A DNA stretch of 64,000 bases from Paenibacillus sp. FSL W8-0186. GTDB taxonomy: Bacteria; Bacillota; Bacilli; Paenibacillales; Paenibacillaceae. The notes under the pieces are model-generated. The model searched no databases. It saw only the letters and a list, made by a program, of their open reading frames with translations, and was not told the DNA's origin. A program made the position numbers and the translations under genes. The stretch spans positions 4,307,001-4,371,000 of the forward strand of contig NZ_CP150207.1 of the NCBI RefSeq assembly GCF_037969765.1, in the 5' to 3' direction. Position 1 is the stretch's first letter; every line of letters begins with the position of its first letter. Positions 34,076 through 42,868 of this stretch are shown here, piece after piece.

Positions 34076-35848
34076 CTATCTGCGCTCTTCCTCATCCAGC
34101 AATCCAATCGTTTTGGCGATCGCAGCAGCCTTCATGCGCCGGTCCACCTTCAGCTTCTCAAATATGTTCTTGAGATGCGTTTTAACCGTTTCGCTCGTAA
34201 CCGTTAATGTGGCAGCTATTTCTTTATTGGACAGCCCTTCGGATACGAGCTTTAGCACCTCCTGCTCTCTTGTAGTTAATGCACGCCGGATCTCTGCCTG
34301 CCCGTCCAGCTCTATGACTCGGTCGTGATCATGTTGAGCTCCAACAGCAAAGGCTGACGACCTGGATTTTAGCACAAACAAAGCCTGTGAGGCTAGATTG
34401 TTGATGACATGAAATCGCTCTGCTGCAAAATACTCTGTTGTAAGCAAATTCTCCATGTACAGCAAAGCATGAACCTCATTGTGGCTCACGATAGGCATGC
34501 AAAGAGCAGTCCCGCCGATCTTGCTTCCTGCAGCCAGAGATGTCTTCAGGCATGCTTCCCGCGTCTCCGCTGCCTGCATTATCGTTTTATCCTGAAGCGC
34601 TCCGGCGACTAGCTCTCTTCTAATATACGGGTATGTATCAATAGGAATGTGCTGAAGCGAAGAGACGATGGCATGACTTTCAAGCTTGGCTTCTATGTTC
34701 ACGTACCATTGATTATCGCTGGGAGTGATAAGCAAGCCGCGCTGTGCTCCTGCGTTTTTTATGATAAGCTGCATGAATTGCTCTGCGATTTGTTCCCCGT
34801 TCATATGGTCTGCGAATATTTCAGACGCTTGAACGATAGCGGCCAAATCCAAAACTTGAGGATAACTGACAATATTATCGGTGACAACCAGTGTAGTCCG
34901 CTGAGCTTGTACGTGATGATCTCCTGAAGAAAAGGTTATTTCCTTCTTATGCCTGGGTAGTCCGGTATTTGGCGGATCGTTCCCCCCGCTTACGTCTATC
35001 CACCATTTCTCCCGGACAACACTGCTGTTCCCGTTCTCTAATAAAGCATGCTCGCCTAGCTGCTCCAAAACGGCTTTCATGCTTGGATAACGACTGTCTG
35101 GGTTCTTAGCCAGCATTTTCATGACGATATCCGAGATGAGCGGAGGAACCATCTGATTTGTTTCATATAATGGCACTGGCTGCCGGGCCAGATGGGCGTG
35201 CGCCCAATCTAGCGCTCCTCGTGCCGTGAAAGGAAGCCTGCTGGCAAATAATTCATAGAAGGCCATCCCCAAAGAATAGATATCCGATCGAACGTCAACC
35301 GGATAATCCATTCGTCCCGTCTGCTCTGGCGACATATATACCGGATTTCCTTCCAAGCTGCTCTGGCCTTGCTCCTTCCGTTCATTCATTTGTACGGCAT
35401 ATCCAAATCCAGTCAGGAACACTTCATCCGTATGACGCTGAATGAGCAAGGTGTCGGGCCTGATATTTAAATGAAGCACTTGCCGGTCATGAAGCTCCTG
35501 CAAGCGTGTCACGACGTTCTTCATGATATGAATATACAGATCAGGTGTCACAGCCACCATGGACCAATAATCCCGTAAGGTTAAAGCGTAAATCGGTTCA
35601 TACTCCAGCACCATCACATTTTTAAAATTCATATAGGAAGTAGGCTTGAGAAGACCCTTCATATCCAGCTCGCTCAAAAAGTTAAACTCATGAATAAGCT
35701 TGGCGTTTTCAATCGTTGTGCTTCTGCCGTTTTTAACGATTTTTAATAACACGTGCTTAGACGTCTGTTCTATAGCGCCAAATGCAACTAAAAGATAAGA
35801 ATCCTCGTAAACCGTCCGTGTGATCGAGTAACCGGGAATGTTTATCAT
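34076..35848 (-). CDS. Pseudokinase-GAF-LuxR transcription regulator
   Basis: A 590-residue protein. Residues 1-265: a Ser/Thr kinase fold with the Lys of HVLLKIVK and a clear YMSPEQTGRMDYPVDVRSDIYSLGMAFYELF, but the catalytic loop reads LHLNIRPDTLL (Asn for the HRD Asp) and the DFG motif reads TGFG (no Asp). Both metal- and proton-handling acids are missing, so it is probably a pseudokinase. About 330-500: a GAF-like sensor domain. The last 65 residues: a LuxR helix-turn-helix (LTTREQEVLKLVSEGLSNKEIAATLTVTSETVKTHLKNIF). I start at 35848 because MINIPGYSI matches the usual head of this kinase class. Single-gene unit. Confidence 0.88.
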   Translation of the reverse strand: MINIPGYSITRTVYEDSYLLVAFGAIEQTSKHVLLKIVKNGRSTTIENAKLIHEFNFLSELDMKGLLKPTSYMNFKNVMVLEYEPIYALTLRDYWSMVAVTPDLYIHIMKNVVTRLQELHDRQVLHLNIRPDTLLIQRHTDEVFLTGFGYAVQMNERKEQGQSSLEGNPVYMSPEQTGRMDYPVDVRSDIYSLGMAFYELFASRLPFTARGALDWAHAHLARQPVPLYETNQMVPPLISDIVMKMLAKNPDSRYPSMKAVLEQLGEHALLENGNSSVVREKWWIDVSGGNDPPNTGLPRHKKEITFSSGDHHVQAQRTTLVVTDNIVSYPQVLDLAAIVQASEIFADHMNGEQIAEQFMQLIIKNAGAQRGLLITPSDNQWYVNIEAKLESHAIVSSLQHIPIDTYPYIRRELVAGALQDKTIMQAAETREACLKTSLAAGSKIGGTALCMPIVSHNEVHALLYMENLLTTEYFAAERFHVINNLASQALFVLKSRSSAFAVGAQHDHDRVIELDGQAEIRRALTTREQEVLKLVSEGLSNKEIAATLTVTSETVKTHLKNIFEKLKVDRRMKAAAIAKTIGLLDEEERR

Positions 35849-35942
35849 TACGCTACAATCCTTTTTAACTGTGATATACCTCATTATAAACTAAAACGGT
35901 CAGCCTAATAGATTCTGAGCGTAAAAATCCTCGTCAATTTCG

Positions 35943-35968
35943 AAAAAAAAAGAGCCTCCCGGGCTCCC
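35943..35968 (-). terminator. Terminator of the 87-residue protein gene
   Basis: GGGAGCCCGGGAGGCTC hairpin followed by nine T on the minus strand. Confidence 0.8.
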
Positions 35969-35990
35969 ATAAATAAGGACTATGTTCCTC

Positions 35991-36254
35991 TTACAGCGTT
36001 ACCAGCCTGCGCCGCCGTCTTCTCCGTCTTTCCAGCAGCAAGATGGCAAGCAAATCAAACAGCACGAGCGGAATGATAAACGGAGCAAACGCTGCATGGG
36101 CCTTGCTGCCCCGCTCATGGACGGACGACACTTGAAGGTACAGCTTATTCCCGCTTACCTTGACGATTTTACCGTACAGCACCGCCCCGGTCTTTGTTTT
36201 GATTTTGACCCGCTTATTCAAATGCTTCCTCGCCTGATCACTGATCTTCACCAA
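35991..36254 (-). CDS. Small membrane protein with an eight-arginine tail
   Basis: An 87-residue protein. Residues 5-45 form a basic beta-rich segment (RVKIKTKTGAVLYGKIVKVSGNKLYL) that resembles small SH3/Sm-like folds; residues 55-74 are one hydrophobic helix (FAPFIIPLVLFDLLAILLL); then E and eight consecutive Arg. The ribosome site GGAGGTGA serves either GTG at 36254 or the adjacent TTG at 36257. Similar short basic proteins occur in Paenibacillus, but the function is not known to me. Confidence 0.7.
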   Translation of the reverse strand: MVKISDQARKHLNKRVKIKTKTGAVLYGKIVKVSGNKLYLQVSSVHERGSKAHAAFAPFIIPLVLFDLLAILLLERRRRRRRRLVTL

Positions 36255-36344
36255 GCTATATCACCTCCCCGGCTCATGACACAATATACGCGTCATTTGC
36301 CGGGGGAGTGTGGACGATTGCCCAACATACAAGATATATCATCC

Positions 36345-37592
36345 TCAAGAGGAAACGGCTTGTCCTTCCCGCTCGGTACGAGCCTGCTCCAGCTTCAGCA
36401 TGCTCCGATGGGCCAAATACAAAAATGGGACGCCGGCAAAGGTCGCCAATCCAAGGAGAGCAAAGATAAGCTGCGACGAGGCAACCCCCAGGCCCTGGAG
36501 CAGAAAGCCGCCCAGTAAAGGCGCCAAGACCATTCCCAGATTATTAAAACCAAACATGCCAAAGTACGCTCCCCGCAGCTCAGGCTCCGCTATGCGATCG
36601 ACAAGCACATCCGTTGCCGTGAATACCAGCACTTCGCCTACCGTAAATATAACGACGCATATCATTAAAAAGGGAAGTGTATCCGACATCCCGAAAAAAA
36701 TAAGGCTTGCTCCTGTGAATAAATTACCAGCAATGATCGGCAGTGCCGGTGCAAAGCGGGCAGCCAGCCGAACGAGAGGATATTGAACCGCCAGCACGAC
36801 TACCGCATTGAGCGATATCAGGTAACTGAACCATTTGACTCCCTCCTCGATTCGCGGGCTCATCTCCATATACTGCGCCAGTGTCGAGTCGAAATGTCCA
36901 TAACCGAGCACGCAGAAAATCATCCCGATCAGCACCAGCATAAATGTCCGGTTTCCGCTCGTCGCTTTCAAAGCCCCGCCGATGCTAAGCCGCTGCTCAT
37001 TTCCTGTGCTCGCCTGTCCAAGCTCGTGATAACGCCAAAATTGTACGACCAGACAGATGCCATAACAGGCGTATACTACAGCAGCTATTAAAAACACACT
37101 GTTGGAATCGGAAGCGCCTACCTGCAGTCCGAGCAGCGGTCCGATGACAACCCCAATGTTAATGGCCGCATACCGCAGATTGAATACGAGCAGCTTGCTT
37201 TCCTTGGGGGTAATATCGGCAAGAAGCGCGCGGGAAGTAGGCTCGAACGTCGCCCTGCACAAACCGTTTAAAGCATTCATAATGAAGAAAATCCATATTT
37301 TATTCGCAAATGCAAATCCTACAAACACGAGCACCCAACCGAAAATCGCAATGAAGAGCACTTTTTTGCGCCCGATAACATCGGAGATATAACCGCCGTT
37401 AAAGCTGGCAAATACGCCAATCAGCGAGCTAACAGCTACGACGATCCCTGTCTCTGCCGGCGTAGCTCCCATGGAGCGGATCAGATAAATCGACAAGAAC
37501 GGGATGCTCATCGAAATTGCAGTACGGCCAAAAATCGTGCCGATGATGATCGTCCAGGACAACGGGTGAATTTGTTTCAAATGAGCGTTCAT
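36345..37592 (-). CDS. MFS transporter (drug-efflux type)
   Basis: A 415-residue protein with 12 hydrophobic segments. The major-facilitator loop motif between segments 2 and 3 is visible as GGYISDVIGRKKVLF, and segment 5 carries a Gly/Pro-rich antiporter-like pattern (NIGVVIGPLLG). It is a proton-driven exporter or sugar/drug carrier; the substrate is unknown. A consensus -35 promoter precedes it. It is divergent from a two-component system. Confidence 0.92.
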   Translation of the reverse strand: MNAHLKQIHPLSWTIIIGTIFGRTAISMSIPFLSIYLIRSMGATPAETGIVVAVSSLIGVFASFNGGYISDVIGRKKVLFIAIFGWVLVFVGFAFANKIWIFFIMNALNGLCRATFEPTSRALLADITPKESKLLVFNLRYAAINIGVVIGPLLGLQVGASDSNSVFLIAAVVYACYGICLVVQFWRYHELGQASTGNEQRLSIGGALKATSGNRTFMLVLIGMIFCVLGYGHFDSTLAQYMEMSPRIEEGVKWFSYLISLNAVVVLAVQYPLVRLAARFAPALPIIAGNLFTGASLIFFGMSDTLPFLMICVVIFTVGEVLVFTATDVLVDRIAEPELRGAYFGMFGFNNLGMVLAPLLGGFLLQGLGVASSQLIFALLGLATFAGVPFLYLAHRSMLKLEQARTEREGQAVSS

Positions 37593-37636
37593 TTATGCGC
37601 CTTCTTTATTTACAATTTATTCAAAACTATTCAACC

Positions 37637-37665
37637 ATTTAACTCTTATTTTTTTAAACTGTCAA
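37637..37665 (-). promoter_or_regulatory. Promoter of the MFS gene
   Basis: On the minus strand, TTGACA (37665-37660) is 17 bases before TTAAAT (37642-37637). Confidence 0.6.
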
Positions 37666-37752
37666 GATCTATGCCAGACTGCGAATGTGGTAAAATGAAG
37701 TCCAATCCATAGTCCAATTCCTGGGAACTAAAAGAATAGGAAGGTAACCTTT

Positions 37753-38463
37753 ATGAATCAAAACATACTGCTTGTAGAAGACGATGGTTCGATCAGCGAA
37801 ATGGTTATTAATTGCTTATCCAAAGAAGGGTTCTCTATTACGCTCGCCCGCGACGGGGAGGAGGCCCTGCGCTTATTCGGCGAGCAGAGCTATGCGCTTG
37901 TGCTGCTGGATCTCATGCTGCCTTACTTAAATGGCATGGATTTCCTCAAGAAAATCAGGGAGCATAGCCGGGTCCCCGTGCTCATTGTGTCAGCGAAGGA
38001 TAGTGAAGTAGATAAAGCGCTGGGACTTGGCTTTGGAGCGGACGATTACATCGCCAAGCCTTTCTCCTTGATTGAATTGACCGCCCGCGTCAAAGCCGCA
38101 ATTCGGCGGGCGACGGAGTATTCGGATGCGGGAGGCTCCGCTTCCCACAGCCCGAAGATCATCACCGTGAAGGACATGACCATGGATATCGACAATATCC
38201 GGCTGACCAAACATGGGCGTGAAATTCATCTGACCGCTAAAGAGTGGAGCATCCTGAAGCTGCTGTTTACCTATCCGAGAAAGATATTCACTAAAGAGCA
38301 GATCTACCGCTCTGTTTGGGGAGACGAGTACTACGGCGATGAGAACATGATTAACGTTCATATAAGCCGGCTGCGCGACAAAATCGAGGACCATCCTTCC
38401 TCCCCGCAATATATCAAGACCATATGGGGCATCGGCTACAAATTGGGGGATTTTCAGGAATGA
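37753..38463 (+). CDS. OmpR-family response regulator, second ABC module
   Basis: A 236-residue regulator with phospho-acceptor Asp53 (LVLLDLMLPYLNG), Lys in DYIAKPF and a winged-helix output domain ending IKTIWGIGYKLGDFQE. AGGAAGG is the ribosome site. Its last four bases overlap the kinase start. It probably controls the ABC transporter genes that follow. Confidence 0.94.
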   Translation: MNQNILLVEDDGSISEMVINCLSKEGFSITLARDGEEALRLFGEQSYALVLLDLMLPYLNGMDFLKKIREHSRVPVLIVSAKDSEVDKALGLGFGADDYIAKPFSLIELTARVKAAIRRATEYSDAGGSASHSPKIITVKDMTMDIDNIRLTKHGREIHLTAKEWSILKLLFTYPRKIFTKEQIYRSVWGDEYYGDENMINVHISRLRDKIEDHPSSPQYIKTIWGIGYKLGDFQE

Positions 38464-39422
38464 CCGCTTTACTGTGGCTTTTGACCGCCCTTCTTGCCGG
38501 ATCGATCGGCTGGAACCTGATTCAATTTGCCGCGCGGAAGAAGCGTGATGCCAGCCTAGCGGAGATATCCAGCAAGTTAAGACGCATTGTCGCTAATGAA
38601 ACCTCTGAACGGCTGCTGCTCTTTACCGATGATAAGTATTTGCAAGAGCTGGTCCAAGACATCGAGGGGGTATTGTCCAGCAGCCAGAAAATGGCAGTTC
38701 GGTACGCCAGAACCGAGCAGTCCATGCGAAAAATGCTGGCGAATATTTCGCATGATTTAAAGACGCCGCTCACCGTCATTCTGGGATACGTCGAAATGAT
38801 TCAAGCCGATCCTGCCATGGATGAAGCCGAACGAAGCCGCCTGTTTCGCCACGTACAGCACAAAACGACTGAAATCATTGCGTTGATCCATTCTTTTTTT
38901 GACCTGGCGAAATTGGAATCCGGGGACCGGCAGATTGAGACCATGAAAGTACATATGAATGAAATTTGCCGTAAAAATATATTGTCCTTGTACGAGTGGG
39001 TTCAATCCAGCGGGATGGAAGCCGTTATCGACATTCCCGACCACCCTATATACGCCTATGGAAATGAGGAAGCATTAGAAAGAGTCTTAAACAATCTGCT
39101 CTCCAACGCGATCCGATACGGACATGACGGGGGAGTGCTTGGTCTGGCCCTTGCTGCGGACGAAACCCACGTGACGATAGAAGTATGGGACCGGGGCAAA
39201 GGCATTCAGGAGCAGAATCTGGAGCGCGTATTTGAGCGCATGTTTACGCTCGAGGAATCAAGGAATCGCGCCTTCCAAGGCAGCGGACTGGGTCTGACGA
39301 TTACCAAAAGACTGGTGGAGGCGATGGACGGATCGATTACGCTGAGCAGCGTACCCTTCCAGAAGACGGTATTCACAATCATGCTGTATCGCGCGGCCGA
39401 GACAAATGTAAGATTTTCTTAA
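38460..39422 (+). CDS. Small sensor histidine kinase, second ABC module
   Basis: A 320-residue kinase with a single N-terminal membrane helix (ALLWLLTALLAGSIGWNLI) and almost no external domain, a coiled linker, His98 in ANISHDLKTPLTVILGY, and an ATPase domain with NNLLSNAIRYG, WDRGKGI and GSGLGLTI. The ATG overlaps the regulator stop (ATGA). With so little outside the membrane it may sense through the transporter or in the membrane. Confidence 0.92.
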   Translation: MTALLWLLTALLAGSIGWNLIQFAARKKRDASLAEISSKLRRIVANETSERLLLFTDDKYLQELVQDIEGVLSSSQKMAVRYARTEQSMRKMLANISHDLKTPLTVILGYVEMIQADPAMDEAERSRLFRHVQHKTTEIIALIHSFFDLAKLESGDRQIETMKVHMNEICRKNILSLYEWVQSSGMEAVIDIPDHPIYAYGNEEALERVLNNLLSNAIRYGHDGGVLGLALAADETHVTIEVWDRGKGIQEQNLERVFERMFTLEESRNRAFQGSGLGLTITKRLVEAMDGSITLSSVPFQKTVFTIMLYRAAETNVRFS

Positions 39423-39493
39423 GATTTATATCACAAATAAGATAATTTCTGCAGCTAGAATGAGTTCGTAAGATCACGGAAGGAGCCATGCCA

Positions 39494-40429
39494 ATGGAAT
39501 ATATTATTCAGACCCGCGGGCTGAGCAAAGCCTACAAAGGGAAAGAAACCATCAGCAATGTGAATATGAAGGTTCGACGGGGAGAGATTTACGGTTTCCT
39601 CGGGCCAAACGGCGCAGGTAAAACCACCATTATGAAGATGCTGACCAATCTCGTAAAACCCACGACAGGGGAGATTCTGCTGTTCAACGAACGATTGACG
39701 GCTGCTTCCTACGAAGTGTTGGGACGGCTTGGCAGCATCATCGAGTACCCGATATTTTATGAGAAGATGACAGCTGTGCAAAACTTGGAGCTGCATGGCG
39801 AATATATGGGCTACCATAACAAGCAGGCCATTCAGGAAGCTCTGGATATGGTCCATTTAAGAGATACCGGCCAGAAACCGGTGAAGGAATTTTCTCTGGG
39901 CATGAAGCAGCGGCTCGGCATTGCCAGGGCGATCATGACCAAACCCGAACTGCTCATTCTGGATGAGCCGATAAACGGGCTTGATCCGTTAGGAATTCAG
40001 GAAATGCGGCAATTGTTCCGAACCTTGAGCAGGGAGTACGGAATTACCCTGTTAATCTCCACTCATCTGCTGGCCGAAATCGAGCAGATTGCAGATACGA
40101 TCGGTGTAATCAGCGACGGACGGCTAATTGATGAAGTGTCCATGGAAAGCATTCGGGGACAAAATACGGAGTTTATCGAGTTAATTACAGCTGAACCCAG
40201 CCGGGCGGCCGCCATTTTGGATCACCAGCTGCGGATTTCCAATTTCAAAGTGCTGCATGACCGGATCATTCGCGTTTACGATCCGTCGATAGGTCAAGGG
40301 GAGATTGTTCGGGCATTAGTGCAACAGAACATCGAAATCGAGGCGATCAACAAGAAATCGATGTCCCTGGAGGAATATTTCCTGGATCTGATCCAACGCA
40401 GCAACAACCATATGAAGGGGGCATCATAA
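39494..40429 (+). CDS. ABC ATPase, BcrA/bacteriocin-export type
   Basis: A 311-residue ATPase with Walker A GPNGAGKTT, signature FSLGMKQRLG, Walker B LLILDEPINGLDP and H-loop STHLL. GGAG precedes ATG at 39494 by 7 bases; an ATG two codons earlier is too close. It lies 71 bases after the kinase and is fused tightly to the permease gene. It resembles bacitracin- and lantibiotic-resistance exporters in its regulatory setting. Confidence 0.93.
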   Translation: MEYIIQTRGLSKAYKGKETISNVNMKVRRGEIYGFLGPNGAGKTTIMKMLTNLVKPTTGEILLFNERLTAASYEVLGRLGSIIEYPIFYEKMTAVQNLELHGEYMGYHNKQAIQEALDMVHLRDTGQKPVKEFSLGMKQRLGIARAIMTKPELLILDEPINGLDPLGIQEMRQLFRTLSREYGITLLISTHLLAEIEQIADTIGVISDGRLIDEVSMESIRGQNTEFIELITAEPSRAAAILDHQLRISNFKVLHDRIIRVYDPSIGQGEIVRALVQQNIEIEAINKKSMSLEEYFLDLIQRSNNHMKGAS

Positions 40430-41119
40430 ATGATCAAGCTTATGAAGATGGAGCTGAAAAAGCATTCGCTGGGGTGGTATTTCAGCAGTGCGTTTGTCGC
40501 CAGCCTGTGCAGCATAGCCCTACTCGTATTGATTAATTATGTAGAAACGCCAAGTGAAGTTCCCCTAAGAGATTTAGATGAGGCTTTGGTTATCGTCGGA
40601 GCTTTTGCGAGAGTAACCTGCGTCATTCTAAGCGGAGTACTGGTAGCTAAGCTAATCGTTGAAGAATACAAGAACAAGACCATCTTCATCCTCTTCTCTT
40701 ATCCGATTAGCCGTAAAAAATTGCTCGGTGCGAAGCTGCTGTTCATCACGATCTTAACTTTCATCACCGTCTTTGTGACCAATTTGTTATCCGCAGGCTT
40801 GCTGATGCTGCTCAATTCTTACCTTCATTTCATTCCCGGTAACGCAGATACGGCCTTCTTGCTTAAGCAGCTGTTATCGATGCTCACCTTCTCGGTTGCT
40901 ACGGCGGGCACCAGCATAATTCCCCTGTATTTCGGCATGCGCAAGCATTCTGTACCTGCGACGATTGTATCCGCCATTGTTATCGTTGCGCTAATCAGCT
41001 CGCACAATCCGGAGTTCTCGATCGCCTCGATCGTTTACGTCCCGTTGGCCCTGGCTGTTGTCGGCGTGCTTATAGCCGCTTGGACGATTCGTAACGTGGA
41101 GACAGCCGACGTCGGGTAG
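40430..41119 (+). CDS. ABC-2 type permease of the second module
   Basis: A 229-residue membrane protein with six hydrophobic segments; the head KLMKMELKKHSLGWYFSSAF is typical of lantibiotic-type permeases. It begins directly after the ATPase stop codon. Probably forms a half-transporter with two copies, since only one permease gene is present, in contrast to the module at 10.4-13.3 kb. Confidence 0.88.
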   Translation: MIKLMKMELKKHSLGWYFSSAFVASLCSIALLVLINYVETPSEVPLRDLDEALVIVGAFARVTCVILSGVLVAKLIVEEYKNKTIFILFSYPISRKKLLGAKLLFITILTFITVFVTNLLSAGLLMLLNSYLHFIPGNADTAFLLKQLLSMLTFSVATAGTSIIPLYFGMRKHSVPATIVSAIVIVALISSHNPEFSIASIVYVPLALAVVGVLIAAWTIRNVETADVG

Positions 41120-41138
41120 AATCATCTAAAACTACCGC

Positions 41139-41300
41139 TTAACGCTGCTGCTTGTCGCGGTTTGCCTTCATTTTTTCGTGAAGCACATCCTTGAACCGGA
41201 CGGACTTGCGGGGATCGTCATTTTTCCTGGAAAAAGGCATAATCGGTGATCTTGGATGCTGGGAGTAATAGGGCAATGCGCCATGAACGATAATGTCCAT
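41139..41300 (-). CDS. Small basic protein, 53 residues
   Basis: A short gene converging on the ABC permease. The frame begins MDIIVHGALPYYSQHP and ends KANRDKQQR. AAAGGAG lies 10 bases before the ATG, a good ribosome site. The product is basic and soluble with many Lys/Arg in the second half (FKDVLHEKMKANRDK). No known family. Ribosome site and composition support a real gene. Confidence 0.65.
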   Translation of the reverse strand: MDIIVHGALPYYSQHPRSPIMPFSRKNDDPRKSVRFKDVLHEKMKANRDKQQR

Positions 41301-41508
41301 ACTGTTCTCGCTCCTTTCATCGCTTTGGTGTTACTTAACCCGTTACCGCATGCTTTAAACTTATTACGTGGAAAAAGGGAATAAAGTTGCAGTTCAGGCG
41401 GACGTGGATAATTCATTGTTCCGCCTTATCTGTATTGTAGGTATATTGTGGAACATGGTACATTAGACTTAACTAGTTAACTAATTGGAGCATTGGATGT
41501 GACCTAAG

Positions 41509-42771
41509 ATGTCGAATATGGAGATTCGTCCGGTTCAGAGCCGCGCCGAGCTGGAAGAGGTCTATAATTTGCTGGAAACCTGTTTTCCAATCAGCAAATC
41601 TTATTTTCAATCCCGTCTTGACCACTATACCGCTTACCGCTCTGATACTACCTGGGTAGCTGTTGTGGATGGCGTCATCGCTTCAACGGTTCAAATTTTC
41701 CCTTATATTTGCCGCGTAGAGGATGTAACACTCAAGGTGGCCGGTATCGGCAGCGTTGCGACAAAACCAGAATACCGCGGGCAAGGACTAGGTCTGCAAA
41801 TTTTGCAAAAGCTAACGGAATGGATGGCGCAGGAAGGTTACGATTTATCGTTGCTCTTCGCGAGCATCCATCCTTTTTATGAGAAATTGGGCTGGACCAT
41901 TGTCCCGGAAACGGAATATCGGCTGCCTGCGGAGCAATTCTATTCCCGAATCAGTCTAGCATCGCCGGATTCGGATACGGCTGCGCATTCCCCTTATTGG
42001 GTCAAGCCTCTCGAGCTGTCCGGCGATCTGAAGCAGGTCGCCGCCATTTATGAGCAAACCAATCAGAAACGCACCTTATCACGGGTGCGGGATTCCGTCT
42101 ACTGGCAGGACGTGCGGCAGTCGGCGGAATGGCTGGAAGGCACCTGGTCCGCAGCTCTGCTGGATGGGGCCATTGCTGCCTACGGCCGCCTGGGGCGGCG
42201 AAATCCGTGGGATAACGAAGCCATCGCCCTTGAGGAGCTCTGCTATTTGCCGGGACATGAGTCTGCCATCCTGCCGATACTATCCCATTTAGCTGCACAG
42301 CACCCGGATATAAAGACATGGAAGTTCAGGCTGCCGCCTGATCACGCTTTGCTGCCGCTTCTGAAGGAATGGGATGCGGAGCAGACAGCTTCGGATCTGA
42401 TGATGTGGAAAATGATCCGGCTGACCGAAACCCTGCAGATCATGAAGCCGGTATTGGAGCGCAGACTGCGTGAAGAGTCGGTTGGCAGCTTCAGATTAGC
42501 CCTGCGCTGCGCAGAGCAGTCCGCCCTGCTCATTTATGAAGAGGAGCATTTAGCGATTGTAGCGAATTACGATTCCGGCAAGGCTGCCACCCTGGAGTTC
42601 CAGCAGCCGGGGCTGGTGACTATGCTGCTTCATGGCTACAATAGCGACATAACGGTCGATTATTGCCCGGGAGAGCAATTGGAACCGGAAGTTCACCCTC
42701 CGGTGAACGAGCTGCTGCAGATTATGTTTCCGTTTCAAAATTCCGTATTTTATTTAACGGATAAATTCTGA
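41509..42771 (+). CDS. GNAT acetyltransferase, Eis-like two-domain type
   Basis: A 420-residue protein. The N-terminal GNAT domain has the acetyl-CoA loop YRGQGLGLQIL near residue 90 and PFYEKLGW near 125. A second, degenerate acetyltransferase-like domain and a C-terminal SCP-2-like region (about 310-420) follow, as in Eis-type enzymes. The substrate is unknown. The ribosome site is poor, so the start could be the ATG three codons on (MEIRP). Confidence 0.87.
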   Translation: MSNMEIRPVQSRAELEEVYNLLETCFPISKSYFQSRLDHYTAYRSDTTWVAVVDGVIASTVQIFPYICRVEDVTLKVAGIGSVATKPEYRGQGLGLQILQKLTEWMAQEGYDLSLLFASIHPFYEKLGWTIVPETEYRLPAEQFYSRISLASPDSDTAAHSPYWVKPLELSGDLKQVAAIYEQTNQKRTLSRVRDSVYWQDVRQSAEWLEGTWSAALLDGAIAAYGRLGRRNPWDNEAIALEELCYLPGHESAILPILSHLAAQHPDIKTWKFRLPPDHALLPLLKEWDAEQTASDLMMWKMIRLTETLQIMKPVLERRLREESVGSFRLALRCAEQSALLIYEEEHLAIVANYDSGKAATLEFQQPGLVTMLLHGYNSDITVDYCPGEQLEPEVHPPVNELLQIMFPFQNSVFYLTDKF

Positions 42772-42868
42772 TCCGGGTCATTGGATACAAAACAGGCTCT
42801 TGACTGGATATCCTGCTGTTGAAAAAGGTTACAATATAGTTGTAGACATAAGGAGAGGTGGAAGAATC

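Noticed and set aside
41168..41416. 82-residue minus-strand reading frame near the acetyltransferase
   Set aside because: It overlaps the better supported 53-codon gene in another frame and lacks a ribosome site.
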